Positions 23,515 to 34,561 of a DNA stretch of 64,000 bases are shown one piece after another. The position numbers and the translations under genes were made by a program. Position 1 is the first letter of the stretch; every line of letters starts with the position of its first letter. The DNA lies in the NCBI GenBank assembly GCA_018873225.1, contig JAEILZ010000006.1, positions 868,001-932,000 of the forward strand, read 5' to 3'. The notes under the pieces are model-generated. The model was not told where the DNA came from. It saw only the letters and a program-made list of their open reading frames with translations, and made no database searches. This DNA comes from [Phialemoniopsis] sp. UDSM-2020. Its lineage: Eukaryota; Ascomycota; Sordariomycetes; Thyridiales; Thyridiaceae.

Positions 23515-26500
23515 TTAGGCCTTCTTGGCCTTCTTGCCGCCCAGGTTCTTCTTGGGGACACGAGTGAGCCAGTACAGGGCCAGGGCGGCGCCGACGTTGA
23601 AGATGATGTAGACCCAGAGGATGCCAAAGTTGCGCCACCGGTCGTCGTACTTGGCACCGATCTGGTCGAGGAAGAGGTTGGTGTCGCCGACGGTGCAGTA
23701 GGTGCACATGTCGGTCGCGTTCTTGTCGATGATGTAGCCACCGGTTGCCTTGGAGTAGACGTCGAGGTAGTCGCCGCAGGTCATCGAGTTCGGGGGCGCA
23801 AAGTGGAGCAGCTCGTTGTCGGCGCAGACGACGTTGGTATTGGCAATCGCCGTCGATAACATGCCTGATACGAGATAATTGAAGGGCGATACGCGGTACA
23901 TGAAGATCCAGAACTTGGGCATCTCACCCGGCCTGGCCAACACACCGCAGAAGATGAGACAAAGCATGAAGAGCAAGTTGGCAATGTTGCCACCAGCCTC
24001 GGCTGTCTCGAACCCGGCAATGATGAAGTCGGTGAAGGTCGAGGTGAAGAGCATAAAGGCGAGAAGGAACAGGAAGGTCAGAGCACCACGCTCCGTGACT
24101 TGGCCAGCAGCTTCGGCGTTGCGGTAAAGGCCCAGAGGGTAGTACCAACAGAAGTACATGAGGACAGCCATGAGGGTATTCCACGGAAGCTCGACAATGA
24201 TCTGAGAGAGCATGAAGACCTTCCAGCCGTAGACCTTGGAAGGTCGCTCACGAACCTCGTAGAGGGAGCGTTGGATGACGAAGTAGGGCATTGTCTGTTG
24301 AACCATCTGGCCAAACACAGTCAAGAGCTGGAAGATAGAGAACATCTGGTTGTTGAGGCCTTGCAGGGTCTTGGGTGCGTTGAAGAAGACGAAGCCGATA
24401 AAGAGTGAGATCAACAGACAAAGCGCGGTCTTGGAGTAGATGTACGAGGGCGTACGCCAGTACTGCTGGAACACACGGTACGTGACTTCTCGAAGCTGCA
24501 GGCCAAAGCCAGCGGCAAACTCACGATAACTAGCCTTGTCCTTAGTAGCGGGAGCCGGAGCGGGTTCGTCGCGGAGGCGCTGCAGTTCGGCATGGACCTC
24601 TTCAAACTCGGGAGACTCGCGCCAGGTCTTGAACCAGTCGATCTCGGAAACGTGCCCAGGGGCGGCACCGATGACCTCGAGCATCCACTCGGCCGGGTTG
24701 GCGTCAGCAGGGCAGGTGGCGCCGCTGTTCTTCTCGAAGTAGTGCGTCATCTTGTGGGAGTTCTCGCCGATCTCGCCAAAGTACACGGTCCTGCCACCCT
24801 TGGCCAGGAAGAGGAGACGGTCGAAACGCTGGAAGAGCATGGCGGAGGGCTGGTGAATGGTGCAGAGAATAGCTTGTCCACTCTTGGTCAACTTCTCCAG
24901 GAGATCGAGAATGGCCCAAGAGGTCTGCGAGTCAAGTCCGGAGGTAGGCTCATCAACAAACAGCAATAGAGGCGGCTTGGCGGCAAGTTCGACACCAATC
25001 TGCAAGTGAAGAATCTCGGTCAGCTCATGTAGCAACAGGTAGGGGGGCAACAAGGAACGAGAGATCCATATCACTGGATGGGGGCTACTTACGGTGAGAC
25101 GCTTGCGCTGCTCGACATTGAGACCCTCGCCGGGAACACCGACAACAGCATCTGCGTACTCTTGCATATCCAGTAGCTTGATGACTTCATCGACATAGGC
25201 GAGCTTCTCGGCACGGGGAACATGGGCTGGCTGGCGCAGGAGAGCAGAGAAGTTGAGGGCTTCGCGGACGGTAGTGGTTTCGAGGTGGAGATCCTGCTGC
25301 TGGACGTAGCCAGTCTTGCGCTGGAAGGAGGCATCGCGCTCGTGGCCATCAACAAACATGTCGCCAGTGATGACTCCCATCGAGGTTCTGTCAGCCAAGC
25401 AATCGAGCAGTGTCGTCTTTCCAGCGCCCGAGACACCCATCAGGGCGGTCAGAGTGCCGGGCTTGACCCAACCGTCAACGTGATCCAGAATGCGTCGCGT
25501 CTCTCCCTTGATCTTCACCTCGTAGCAAACATCCTGCCAGTGGAACACACTAGTCTGCCTCTGGATGAAGCCGGCCTCCTTGTCACCAGCAGACTTCTCA
25601 GCGGCGGCAACGACAGGGCCCGAAACGGCGACGCCGGCCTCGGCATCCTGGCCATGCTTCTCCTTGAAGACGGCGGGCTTGTGACCACGGCGGAAAACGA
25701 GAACCTCGCCCTTGGACTTCTTCTCAGAGACGAGCTCAGCGGCGACCATGTAGCAAAAGAGGAAGAAGATCATGAAGGCGACGACAATGCCGAAGTCGCG
25801 CCAGCGGTTGTTAAAGTAGTACTTGAAGTTGGAAGCCAGGTAGACGTCGCCATCGATGTATTCCGAGCCAGCAACTGAACCGACAGCCGAGCAAATCTTG
25901 TTCTCAAGACCAATGTTGTCATACCCGGGAACCCTGGCGCTGGGGACGAAGTCTGCGGCAAGGCAGAGAAACTGTCGACCGTGGAACTCGTTCACCATCA
26001 GGGCCTCAAACGCGTAGGCGAGGGGGTCGATGTAGTTGATCCATCGGCACCAGCCTAGCATGTAATCGGTAGGGATGATGAAACCAGTGAAAATAACCAG
26101 GGCGAGAATAATGACGGCGGCGGGCACCATGGCTTGCGACAGGGTTCGGGAGGCGGAAGCGATAGTACGGAAGACCATGGACATGGTGAGGACGGTGATG
26201 AAGCTGATGAGCAAGAAGAAGAAGAAGGCACCAGGTTCGCGTCGGAGACCAGTCATGAAGTATAGCGTCAGATTGAAGATGATGGCGTTGGAAACCTTGT
26301 AGGGCAAATCGCACAGCATAGATGCGATGGCCTCGGCGGACGGGTGGTACAGTGCATAGCGGTCGTGCTTCTCGACGATGGGTCGCTGGGCGTACAGGGT
26401 CAAGATCTCGAGGGCAGAGGCGAAGGCGTTCATGAGGCAGGCGAAGAAGAGCAGTGCACCCCTCTGGAAGAAACTGGCGGTTGTAGGTTGGATGTTGAAG

Positions 26501-28287
26501 AAGACACTGGCAATAATGAGGGCCATGACAAAGTTACCGATGAGGGCGCCAACGGTGAAACTGGGGTCACCGATCAGACGCCTCCAACCACGCCACAGAC
26601 ACAGCTTAATCTGCTGGGTGTAGGACATGGTGTAGGGACTCTTGGAGCGCTGACCCTTGGCCTGCTTGGCCTTCTTGTTGGCGCGGAAGGCCTCGGCGTC
26701 GGGTCCGTTCAGGGGGTGCTCCTCCTTGTAGGCCTCGATCTCGAGCTGGAGGGCCTTGAACTCGGCACTCTTCCTCCAGGCCTCGGCGAACTCGTCGGGG
26801 GTGCGGGGCGCGCGGTTCTCGAAGCCAGCGCGGACGATGCGCTCCTGGGGCGAGGTCATGGACGTCAAGAAATCGGGCGTGGTGGCACGAGCAGGACACT
26901 CGAAGCCAAGGTTGACGAAGTACTGCTTGGCCTCGTCGGCCTTGCCGAAGAAGATCTGGCGGCCTTCGTACAAGACGACGGCGCGGTCAAAGAGATCGTA
27001 GGCGCTCTGGGGTGCCTGGTAGATGGAGACGCAGGCAGTGCTCTCGAAGAGCTCGGTCTGCAGGCGCAAGGTCTTGCAGAACTCGATGGCGTTGGCACTG
27101 TCGAGACCACGGGTACTGTTATCCCAGCACTGGAGCGGAGCAAAGGACAAGGCGGCCTCGGCGATGGTGACACGCTTCCTCTCACCACCAGAGACACCGC
27201 GGACGTATTCGTTGCCCACACGGGTGTTGATGGTGTGGGAGATGCCAAACATGGCCATGACGACGTCGCGGAGGTGATTGGCGTACATGGTACGGGAGAC
27301 GCCCTCGGGGAGCTTGCGAGGGGATCTAGCGTTGGCGGCAAAGGTGAGGGTCTCGCCGACGCTGAGCTGGGGGAAATGAACATCGACCTCTGCGGTGTAA
27401 ATAGCCTCTCCGCGGTGGCGGGTGTGCATCTCCTTGGAGGTCATGCCCTGGTAGTTGAAGTAGGACTTGTCGTCGACGTAGATACCGTTGGTCTCTCCGG
27501 CAATGGTCTTGAGGAAGGTACTGCAGCCGGCACCGGGAGGGCCGAGAACGACGAGCATCTCGCCCTTCTTGACGAGGCCGTCGAAGTTGCGCAGGATGTC
27601 GATCCGGCGCTTAGCTTGGCCGAACAAGCGGCGGACGCCTCCGGCGGCCTCTAGCCAGATGTTACCAACATCCTTCTGGTAGTCGGTCCCTGCGCCGAAC
27701 CCAAAGACGTTCAGGTCCTGGAAGGCGACGCCCGAGGTGCGGAAGTGGTCGCCCTCGTCGGAGGACAGGTCGACCAGGGCCTTGGCCCAAGCACGGGCGC
27801 GGAAGTGTTCGCTGGCGGGGTTGAGGGGCGAATTGGGGTCCTCGAGGGCGATGAGGAAGGGATTGCCGCCGGGGACGATGCCCGAGACCTGAGACTGGGT
27901 GGTGTAGCGCCTGGCCAGGGCCTGGACGATGCTGGCGCGGCGCTCCTCTTCCGAGTCCTCATCCTCGGTGTCGGCGGATTCAGGGTCGTGGACCTTGTCT
28001 CCTAGGTCCTTGGAGCGACCCGGGGAGTCGCCGCCCGTCTCGGTGACAGAGGTGGCACGGGTGTGGCTGGCCTGGTGGGAGAGGCGGCGGCCATCGGCGC
28101 TCTCGTGGGTGCTGGTCCGGGTGGCGGCAGTGCCAGTGCCGGTGTGGCCGCCCTCGGGGACTTCGGTGGGAGCAGCAGCAGGCTCGTCGTCGTGGGTGCG
28201 GGATCTGGTCAAGGGTGATTGCCCCATGGTTTTGCCAGTCAGGTCGTAGTTCCCGAAAGAACCAGAGCCAAAACCGTTGAATGACAT
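23515..28287 (-). CDS. PDR-type (ABCG) multidrug ABC transporter
   Basis: Two exons (28287..25093 and 24999..23515) give 1559 aa in the order NBD-TMD-NBD-TMD. NBD1 has the PDR-type degenerate Walker [10 protein letters not shown] (residues ~249-257, Cys in place of Lys), VSGGERKR and a Walker B that reads [14 protein letters not shown]2 has canonical [18 protein letters not shown] and [12 protein letters not shown]. Two sets of about six hydrophobic segments follow the NBDs, and the C terminus is lysine-rich ([12 protein letters not shown]). The 93-nt intron (25092..25000) has GTAAGT and CAG ends but is in frame and free of stops. It lies exactly between the NBD2 signature and Walker B, so I excise it. 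Acts at the plasma membrane as a drug or metabolite exporter. It could belong to the cluster or be a general resistance pump. Confidence 0.93.
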   Translation of the reverse strand: MSFNGFGSGSFGNYDLTGKTMGQSPLTRSRTHDDEPAAAPTEVPEGGHTGTGTAATRTSTHESADGRRLSHQASHTRATSVTETGGDSPGRSKDLGDKVHDPESADTEDEDSEEERRASIVQALARRYTTQSQVSGIVPGGNPFLIALEDPNSPLNPASEHFRARAWAKALVDLSSDEGDHFRTSGVAFQDLNVFGFGAGTDYQKDVGNIWLEAAGGVRRLFGQAKRRIDILRNFDGLVKKGEMLVVLGPPGAGCSTFLKTIAGETNGIYVDDKSYFNYQGMTSKEMHTRHRGEAIYTAEVDVHFPQLSVGETLTFAANARSPRKLPEGVSRTMYANHLRDVVMAMFGISHTINTRVGNEYVRGVSGGERKRVTIAEAALSFAPLQCWDNSTRGLDSANAIEFCKTLRLQTELFESTACVSIYQAPQSAYDLFDRAVVLYEGRQIFFGKADEAKQYFVNLGFECPARATTPDFLTSMTSPQERIVRAGFENRAPRTPDEFAEAWRKSAEFKALQLEIEAYKEEHPLNGPDAEAFRANKKAKQAKGQRSKSPYTMSYTQQIKLCLWRGWRRLIGDPSFTVGALIGNFVMALIIASVFFNIQPTTASFFQRGALLFFACLMNAFASALEILTLYAQRPIVEKHDRYALYHPSAEAIASMLCDLPYKVSNAIIFNLTLYFMTGLRREPGAFFFFLLISFITVLTMSMVFRTIASASRTLSQAMVPAAVIILALVIFTGFIIPTDYMLGWCRWINYIDPLAYAFEALMVNEFHGRQFLCLAADFVPSARVPGYDNIGLENKICSAVGSVAGSEYIDGDVYLASNFKYYFNNRWRDFGIVVAFMIFFLFCYMVAAELVSEKKSKGEVLVFRRGHKPAVFKEKHGQDAEAGVAVSGPVVAAAEKSAGDKEAGFIQRQTSVFHWQDVCYEVKIKGETRRILDHVDGWVKPGTLTALMGVSGAGKTTLLDCLADRTSMGVITGDMFVDGHERDASFQRKTGYVQQQDLHLETTTVREALNFSALLRQPAHVPRAEKLAYVDEVIKLLDMQEYADAVVGVPGEGLNVEQRKRLTVSSPHPVIWISRSLLPPYLLLHELTEILHLQIGVELAAKPPLLLFVDEPTSGLDSQTSWAILDLLEKLTKSGQAILCTIHQPSAMLFQRFDRLLFLAKGGRTVYFGEIGENSHKMTHYFEKNSGATCPADANPAEWMLEVIGAAPGHVSEIDWFKTWRESPEFEEVHAELQRLRDEPAPAPATKDKASYREFAAGFGLQLREVTYRVFQQYWRTPSYIYSKTALCLLISLFIGFVFFNAPKTLQGLNNQMFSIFQLLTVFGQMVQQTMPYFVIQRSLYEVRERPSKVYGWKVFMLSQIIVELPWNTLMAVLMYFCWYYPLGLYRNAEAAGQVTERGALTFLFLLAFMLFTSTFTDFIIAGFETAEAGGNIANLLFMLCLIFCGVLARPGEMPKFWIFMYRVSPFNYLVSGMLSTAIANTNVVCADNELLHFAPPNSMTCGDYLDVYSKATGGYIIDKNATDMCTYCTVGDTNLFLDQIGAKYDDRWRNFGILWVYIIFNVGAALALYWLTRVPKKNLGGKKAKKA

Positions 28288-28750
28288 GGCTAGCTAGCTA
28301 GCTGCTGGTCTTGGTCGGGTGTTGTCGTCAATGCCGGACTAGTGTGGTGTGTGCGCGTGCCTGGTCCGGCGGCGGCGGTAGCGGCAGCGGCAGCGGCGAC
28401 GGAGGTGGGAGAATGCTCTAGACAAGACGGCCGGCCCTGCTTTTGTTGATCCGGTATGGCACAAATAACAGCCCAAGAATAACAAGCGTGGCTGCTGATG
28501 ATGGTTCTTTATTTCCCAGGTTTGCTCGACTTTTCCTCCCTCAAATACTGGCGTAATTGACACACCAATTGCACGTTTGCCGGATTGGGTGATTGGGAGG
28601 GTGGCGGAGAAGAGGAGAGGGATCGCGACGAGACGCGAAACGGCGACAAGGAAAGGAGAAGAAGGGAAAAGAGAGGGGGAGCAAAGGAGCGGCGGGGAAG
28701 GGGAAAAGGAGATGTAGGGAGCAAAGAAAATAAGAGGGAGAGGATAGCAA
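28288..28750 (-). promoter_or_regulatory. Pyrimidine-rich upstream/leader region of the PDR transporter
   Basis: Directly upstream of the ATG on the coding strand there is a TAGC repeat (28289-28303), a GCC/GCTGCC triplet stretch (28370-28400), and a long C/T-rich tract (28570-28745, purine-rich on the plus strand). CT-rich tracts before the start codon are common in well-expressed filamentous-fungal genes. No other gene of this cluster shows such a tract. Confidence 0.45.
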
Positions 28751-30170
28751 GTGGTGTTTGACTCTTTCAGGATGAACTCATCGCCGCTTGACCTGTCTTG
28801 TCGGCCGCGTTCTTGACGGGGTCCCGGGGTTAAGGCTGGACAAATTGACCCATGCGATGGGGAAGGGGGGGAAAAAATAAAAAAGATTGCGACAAGACCC
28901 TGGCATTCGTTCTGGAAAGCTCCAAGCTCCAAGCACCGCAGCGGTGGTCGCCCCGACCTGGGATCCACACGGACTCTTGAGAAACCCGAGACGGACTCTC
29001 CAAAGAGCACGAGCACCACCTCGCACTACTGTGTGTGTGTGGAGAAAGGGAAAGCGTGGTGGTGGGTGTTGGTGGTGTTGGTGGTGATGTACCTTGTCAA
29101 CCTTGTCAGCTTTTGTTTGTTATTGGAGAATGAGATCAAGAAAAATCAGATCGAGAAAAGTCTCCGACAGCCCAGCTGAGGGGCGAAAATGCTTTTATTG
29201 TCTTGCTTGTCATCTCAATGTACGAAAGTATTCATCTGTGCTGATGCGCAATGTGTGCGCGCGATTCAGCTTTCAGGGCTCAGACTCGCTGTTATGGATC
29301 GCATGTCTCAAGATCTCTCCTGATCGACTGTTTCCATCTCTTTGCCTGCCGGGAGAGCGCCCCCTTCCATAAGATGTTTCCTCTGCACGCACGCACATAG
29401 GTAGAATGACAAGAGGCAGTGCCCTGATGAGGCCAACCTGTGTACACACGCGCATGTACGTATGTACGTACATTCATGGGTTGAAGCGAGCCCACTTGGC
29501 GCTGGAGACTTTATTTTGATCTCGGGCAACTAAGAGTCCGTAGGGTACTTTAGCATGGTACCAACACTGAGATTACCTGCATTCCACACCCATCAATCCG
29601 ACCGCCGAACGTATTCGTACCCGGTAAGCCATTGTACTTTGTCATCCCCAATCAGGTCTCGACGAGTGGGAAACCTCAGAGGCCCTCCTTAATCCTCACG
29701 CTTGAGCATCGGCGGCACGACGGATAGGCAGGACCGGGTCCTACACACAATATTGAATGATGATGGATGATAAGATAGGTTCGTTAGCGATCCCAGAACC
29801 CTGGGTCGAGGGTCCTTTCTAGGTATTCTATTTTCCCCCTCCTCTGTAGGGTATTAGGGTATCTTCCAGACCCAAGTGTCGTCCTCCATACATACTACCT
29901 AGGTAGGTACAAACACCCACGACCCTGCCGACGCCGCCCGAGATTGTCACTCTTATTTGTTATGCCTGCTCCGTTAACATCCGGAGTCTGCCCGGAGGAT
30001 CGATAAGAAGATCACCAGCGGGTCGCCCGCCATGGCAGGATGGCAGGGGCGGAACTCCGACTGGGACCAGGCCAAACACTCTGTCTGATTGCACCATATC
30101 CAATTGGACCAGAAACAGTGCTGACAGACATGCGGCGGGCAACACGGGTGTGGATGCCATAAGTCACGGC

Positions 30171-30187
30171 ATGCCATGCCATGCCAT
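30171..30187. repeat. (ATGCC)3 pentamer repeat
   Basis: Three exact copies of ATGCC followed by AT, in intergenic DNA. A short microsatellite. Confidence 0.7.
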
Positions 30188-30782
30188 ATGGGGTGTATTG
30201 GCGCGTGTTTGATTGTAGACTGCTCTGTCAACCAGACATGCTGGCAGGTCTGGCTGGTTCATTCAATTCAGCACTCTCTCTCTTCAAAACCACACTCACT
30301 TGGTCATATGGATAATTGTTCTACACGTTTACTGCACTGACTAATTCAACCATCTCGTGCCTCCTTGTCTTCTTGTTTTCCCTTTCTAGCGAGTCTTCGA
30401 GGGTACATAATTTAGCGGCTCCCCCGCCAAGCCTCGAGTGGGCCACAGGGCCTGTCAGCTTCCTTCAGCCTGGTGTCCTAGGTGCCCCTCGGACATTGTA
30501 ACACCCCGCATCACCGAAAGTTATCTACGCATGCAGCACTTGAGATTTAAGGCGTACACGATTAGGTCAGCAGCGCATACGAAACAGGTAATTAACTATA
30601 CCTACTGTACCTGCTTTAGGCGAGTGGAGGTAGCCGTTGCGACACACCTGGCCCGGCGCGGGGTGCCTGCCAACTGCCACTCATTGCGTTAGCCATTGGA
30701 ACAGTGTACGCATCAAACGATTTCATTCGCAAAGTCTCCGACTGAAACCCTGCTTGTCAATTCCCTTTTCCAACAAAACGGG

Positions 30783-30899
30783 GGAAAAAAGAAGGAAAAA
30801 AGGAAAAGAGAAAAGAGAAAAGAGAAAAGAGAAAAGAGAAAAGAGAAAAGAGAAAAGAGAAAAGAGAAAAGAAGAAGAAAAGAAGAAAAGAGAAACAAA
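30783..30899. repeat. (AAAAGAG)9 heptamer repeat inside a purine-only tract
   Basis: Nine exact copies of AAAAGAG occupy 30804-30866, flanked on both sides by degenerate A/G sequence, so about 110 bases of one strand are all purine. It lies about 300 bases upstream of the HAL2-like start codon. Confidence 0.85.
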
Positions 30900-31199
30900 A
30901 AAACCAGGGTAGAAACGGTGGCGGTATTCACACTTATCAGGTACAGGTAGGCACACTTCAGGACCGAGCTGGTCAGAGCGTCAAGCAGCCTTTTTTTCCT
31001 TGAAGTGGGGCAAATCTGGGATCACGACCACGATCTCGGTCCTGTCACCACTGCGGTAACGACATTTCGATGCACATTGAATCAATTCAATATACAGTAC
31101 TACCAGGACCCGTGCTTCAACCATCAATACGTATCATCTGGTCGTTAGGGAGCGACTGGCTGCACGTGTGCCCCGGTTGGGCGCCTACAGAATTCTACC

Positions 31200-32267
31200 A
31201 TGGACAGCCCATGGCATCGAGAGTTGTCCGTCGCCATTGCCGCTCTGCAACTTGCTTCCAAACTCAGTCAATCTGTCCTATCGGAGCAGGATAAGGGTAT
31301 TCTCGAGAAGGATGACCTCAGCCCCGTCACCATCGCCGACTTTGCCATCCAGGCCTTGCTGACTGCCACCATCCATCACTCCTTTCCCCACGATGGCTTC
31401 GTCGGCGAGGAGTCCGCCGACGACCTCAGGGCCAACCCGCTCCTGCTAGACAGGGTCTGGAATCTCTTGCAGAGCTTTGCCGCCGACAGCGACCAAGATT
31501 CACCATGCAGGATTCCCTCCAGCCGCGAGGAGGTCTGCGCCATGGTTGACTGGTGCGGCCATGGCTTGCCACTGCAGCCGCAAAAGCAGCGCGTCTGGGT
31601 ATTCGATCCCATCGATGGCACAAAGACCTTCATCCGCGGTCAGATGTACGCCGTCAATGTGGCACTGCTGCAGGACGGGGAACAGGTTCTGAGCACCGTC
31701 GCCCTGCCCCTCTTGCCCCTGGATCCTGTCGTCCCTGTGACAGACGCCACAACCGATCCTAGCGGCCGCGGCACCATTATTTTTGCCGCCCGCGGCCACG
31801 GCACCCACGTGCGCCCTCTTGTCACTGGTCCCTCTGACGCCGACGTGCCCAGTCGCAGGATTCAGCGTCTTGATGCTGATCGATTGGACCAGCTACGCCC
31901 CGTCTCGTCTGTGCTGGCCCAGGTCTCCGCCATCGACGAGGTCCACGCCAAGGCTGCGGAGAGGCTTGGTCTTACCCTCCCCGGTTGTGATCTTCTCGGC
32001 TGGGTCCCCAGATGGGTTGTCCTTGCTCTCGGCCTGGCCAACATGACCTTCTGGGTCTACCGTAGCAGAGCCCGCTATGGGAAGATATGGGATCACTGTG
32101 GGGCGATGCTGCTGTTTGAGGAGGTGGGCGGCAAGATCACTGATGTCGATGGCAAAGACATAAACCTCAGGGCAGGGAGAAAGCTGACGGATAACTATGG
32201 TTTCGTTGCTGCGCCAGCGAAATTGCATGCTACTGTTCTCGCTGCGGTACAGGACTCGTTACAGTGA
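31200..32267 (+). CDS. HAL2/MET22-like 3'(2'),5'-bisphosphate nucleotidase, divergent
   Basis: A single exon of 355 aa with a good start context (ACCATGG). It belongs to the Li+-sensitive inositol-monophosphatase-like metallophosphatases. Metal-site motifs are present: SPVTIADFAIQ (Asp47), GEES (Glu70-Glu71), WVFDPIDGTKTF (Asp136, Asp139) and KIWDHCGAM (Asp298). HAL2 enzymes hydrolyse 3'-phosphoadenosine 5'-phosphate to AMP and relieve its toxicity. The segment that normally reads SQxKY before the last metal motif is replaced by a hydrophobic stretch (about residues 268-287), so the substrate may differ. No sulfotransferase is visible nearby. A second copy of a housekeeping enzyme inside a metabolite cluster may be a self-resistance gene or a recruited phosphatase. 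Confidence 0.85.
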   Translation: MDSPWHRELSVAIAALQLASKLSQSVLSEQDKGILEKDDLSPVTIADFAIQALLTATIHHSFPHDGFVGEESADDLRANPLLLDRVWNLLQSFAADSDQDSPCRIPSSREEVCAMVDWCGHGLPLQPQKQRVWVFDPIDGTKTFIRGQMYAVNVALLQDGEQVLSTVALPLLPLDPVVPVTDATTDPSGRGTIIFAARGHGTHVRPLVTGPSDADVPSRRIQRLDADRLDQLRPVSSVLAQVSAIDEVHAKAAERLGLTLPGCDLLGWVPRWVVLALGLANMTFWVYRSRARYGKIWDHCGAMLLFEEVGGKITDVDGKDINLRAGRKLTDNYGFVAAPAKLHATVLAAVQDSLQ

Positions 32268-32880
32268 TGCCCAGCTCATGTGCGTTGACCAGGTCTTGAT
32301 GGCTTCGCCGTCATAACATACTGAGTGAACCGTGGAAATCTCGCTATAGAAGGATGTGCAGCAGGGGGGAAAACCACATTCACCAACTGCTCATCCTGCC
32401 CATCCTTAGACACCCATCCGTCTATCACATCAGTCATCCGGTGCAGACCTGCCAGGGATAGTGGCAACCAGGCACGGTCAATCGCTGGCGCTTCGAGCGA
32501 AAATAGTATCCCGCTTCAACATACTGCACTGTTCCTGCATGAGCCTTGGCCACAGAACCTTAGAGAACGAGCGGAGACTAAACCGGCCTAGGGTGCACGA
32601 GCTCCTGTCTCGTGATCACCCTTGAGCATGCTACCAAAGCTCAGCTGAGCGAAAGCTCTTGCGGACTGTCTGTTTCGAATCCTCTCGACCCTCTCCTCCT
32701 TAGGAGTGACAGCGTATATATTGCCAAGGATACAATCTGATTGAAAATGACCAAATCTCCGCGTATGCGTGAGAAGAGGAGGCAGTCAGATAGGAAGCCA
32801 TGAATGACTTTCGTTATAAAGTCATAGTCTCTACATAAAGTTCAACTACCTCATCTCTACAACATAGATCTAGATCCTAC
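32268..32880. other. Convergent intergenic gap
   Basis: 613 bases between the stop codons of the HAL2-like and aldo/keto reductase genes. It is AT-rich toward 32880. No gene or repeat is seen. Confidence 0.55.
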
Positions 32881-34099
32881 CTAGACCTCATCGACTGTAG
32901 TAGGGAAATAACTATCTTCCATGCCGTTGGGCATAATACCGCCGGCGACTTTAGCGTTCTCTACAAAGGCTCGAATCTCGGCCTCTTCTTTGTCAGAGAG
33001 CTCGACCTCAAGTGCGCCCCAGTTCTCTTGCACGTACTTCACCTTCTTAGTCCCAGGTATCGGAATGATGTCCTCACCCTGCTTCAGTAGCCATGCCAAT
33101 GCGAGCTGCGCGGTTGTGCAGCCTTTCTTGGCAGCCAGAGCTGTGAACTGCGAGGCCAGTTGCATATTGTTGTCGCGGTTGTCTTTGTGGAATCGAGGAA
33201 AGAAGGACTCGCGGATATCCTTGTCGCCAACGACCTGACCACTCGAAAAGGCCGACGTGAGCATGCCATGCCCTAGAGGCGTGTGAGCGACAACAACCAC
33301 GCCGAGTTCGCGGCACGTGGCGAGGAGGTCGGTTCCCTCTGGGCCTTCGATGTCGCGACTGAAGGCCGAGTATTCAATCTGCACTGTGGCGACGGGCGCG
33401 ATCTTGACAGCCCGGCGCAAGTCGGTGGAACTGAGATTCGATAGACCGATGTGCCTGATCTTCCCAGCGCTGACATGTGTACGTCAGAATCTGAATACGG
33501 GTAGCCGGCTGGTCTGCCACTTACGCCTTGAGCTCGGCCATGGCCCGCATGGTCTCTTCGATGGGTGTCTTGGGGTTCAGCGCATGCATGTAGTCTTGAA
33601 TATAACAGTACCGTAGTCAGTTCTGTAGCCAAGGCGCTGGTAAATGTGCGAAGACTTACAGAGATCGATCGATTCGACACCGAGGATTCTTAGGCTTTCG
33701 TCGCAGCACTTCTTGCAGGCCGCAGCGGACGTGTCCATTGCATAACCGGGGTCATCCTTAATATAGCCGTACTTTGTCGCGAGAAATATGTCGCCGCGCT
33801 TGCCCGTCCGTTTGAACCATTTCCCGATGAGCTCTTCGCAATCTCCATACTTGCTAGATGACTGTAAGCCAACGACTCCAACCACATCCAGAGCTGTATG
33901 GACCGGGAGCACGTTGGTAGACTTACTCAGATGTGTCCCAGAATGTAGCACCAATTCCATGGGCGGTATCGAGCACTGCAAATCGTTCCTCGTCCGAAGG
34001 CAGGGCACCATAGATGGGGAAGCCCATGCCCATCAGACCAAGGCCGATGGCTGGCACCTCAGGGCCGTTTGTGCCGAATTTGCGGGTAGGCGGAGGCAT
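32881..34099 (-). CDS. Aldo/keto reductase
   Basis: Exons 34099..33927, 33853..33660, 33594..33525 and 33469..32881 give 341 aa. The family pattern is clear: GPEVPAIGLGLMGMG at the start; the catalytic set Asp and Tyr in FWDTSDKYGD, Lys in LATKYGY and His in YMHAL; then IRHIGLSN, VQIEYSAFSRDIEG and the cofactor segment IPIPGTKK. This group uses NADPH to reduce aldehydes or ketones in the cytosol. In the cluster it is a candidate for reducing a carbonyl of the polyketide or of a released aldehyde. It shares a 462-base promoter with the Zn2Cys6 regulator, which suggests co-regulation. Confidence 0.9.
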
Positions 34100-34561
34100 G
34101 TTAGTTAACGATACTGAGTAGCAATGTATTAATTGGCCCTTTGTAGGCAAGACGAACTACGACCCTTAAGTTGACCGAGTAGCAATGCTTCGATGGAAGT
34201 AGATTAGAGGAGAACGAGACGACAGACTTTATACTTTAGGATCCGTCATTCATTAGGCTTTCAAGACTCGGACATAGGGATTAAGACTTCTTAAGTTCAC
34301 CTTTTGCTATTCTTCGTCTCGTCCATGGATATCTTCGCAAAGCAATAACACCAGATCACGTCCAGCTGGTGGAGAGACGTCTGGCTAATCAGCTCGCAGT
34401 TCTGACGAAGCGACGAATGGCATGTCGCGCTCGAGTGGAGTGCGGTACAGCCAATCACAGAGCAATCGAGCCGAAGCTAGGTCGCCGCCGTACGCATTAC
34501 TAATTAGTCAGTCGCTGCAAGTTGTCATCTCTTCTATCATCGGCGGCTCCCAAAGTCGAGG
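34100..34561. promoter_or_regulatory. Bidirectional promoter: aldo/keto reductase and cluster regulator
   Basis: 462 bases separate two divergent start codons. No coding frame is supported. No perfect CGG-Nx-CCG palindrome was picked out by eye. Confidence 0.5.

Larger units (their letters stand above)
28751..31199. other. Intergenic region between the PDR transporter and the HAL2-like gene
   Basis: About 2.4 kb with no supported gene, rich in simple sequence: GT-rich DNA at 29030-29090, alternating GTACGTA near 29455-29472, an ATGCC repeat and a long A/G heptamer repeat. The last part is the promoter of the HAL2-like gene. Confidence 0.55.

Noticed and set aside
26344..27654. 436-codon open frame on the plus strand inside the PDR transporter
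   Set aside because: Exact antisense shadow of a GC-rich, codon-biased gene. It is Gly/Leu/Val-rich with no domain; the minus-strand frame has all ABC motifs.
28339..29019. 226-codon minus-strand frame upstream of the PDR transporter
   Set aside because: Composition reflects the C/T-rich leader tract (Ser/Pro/Leu/Phe) and not a protein family.
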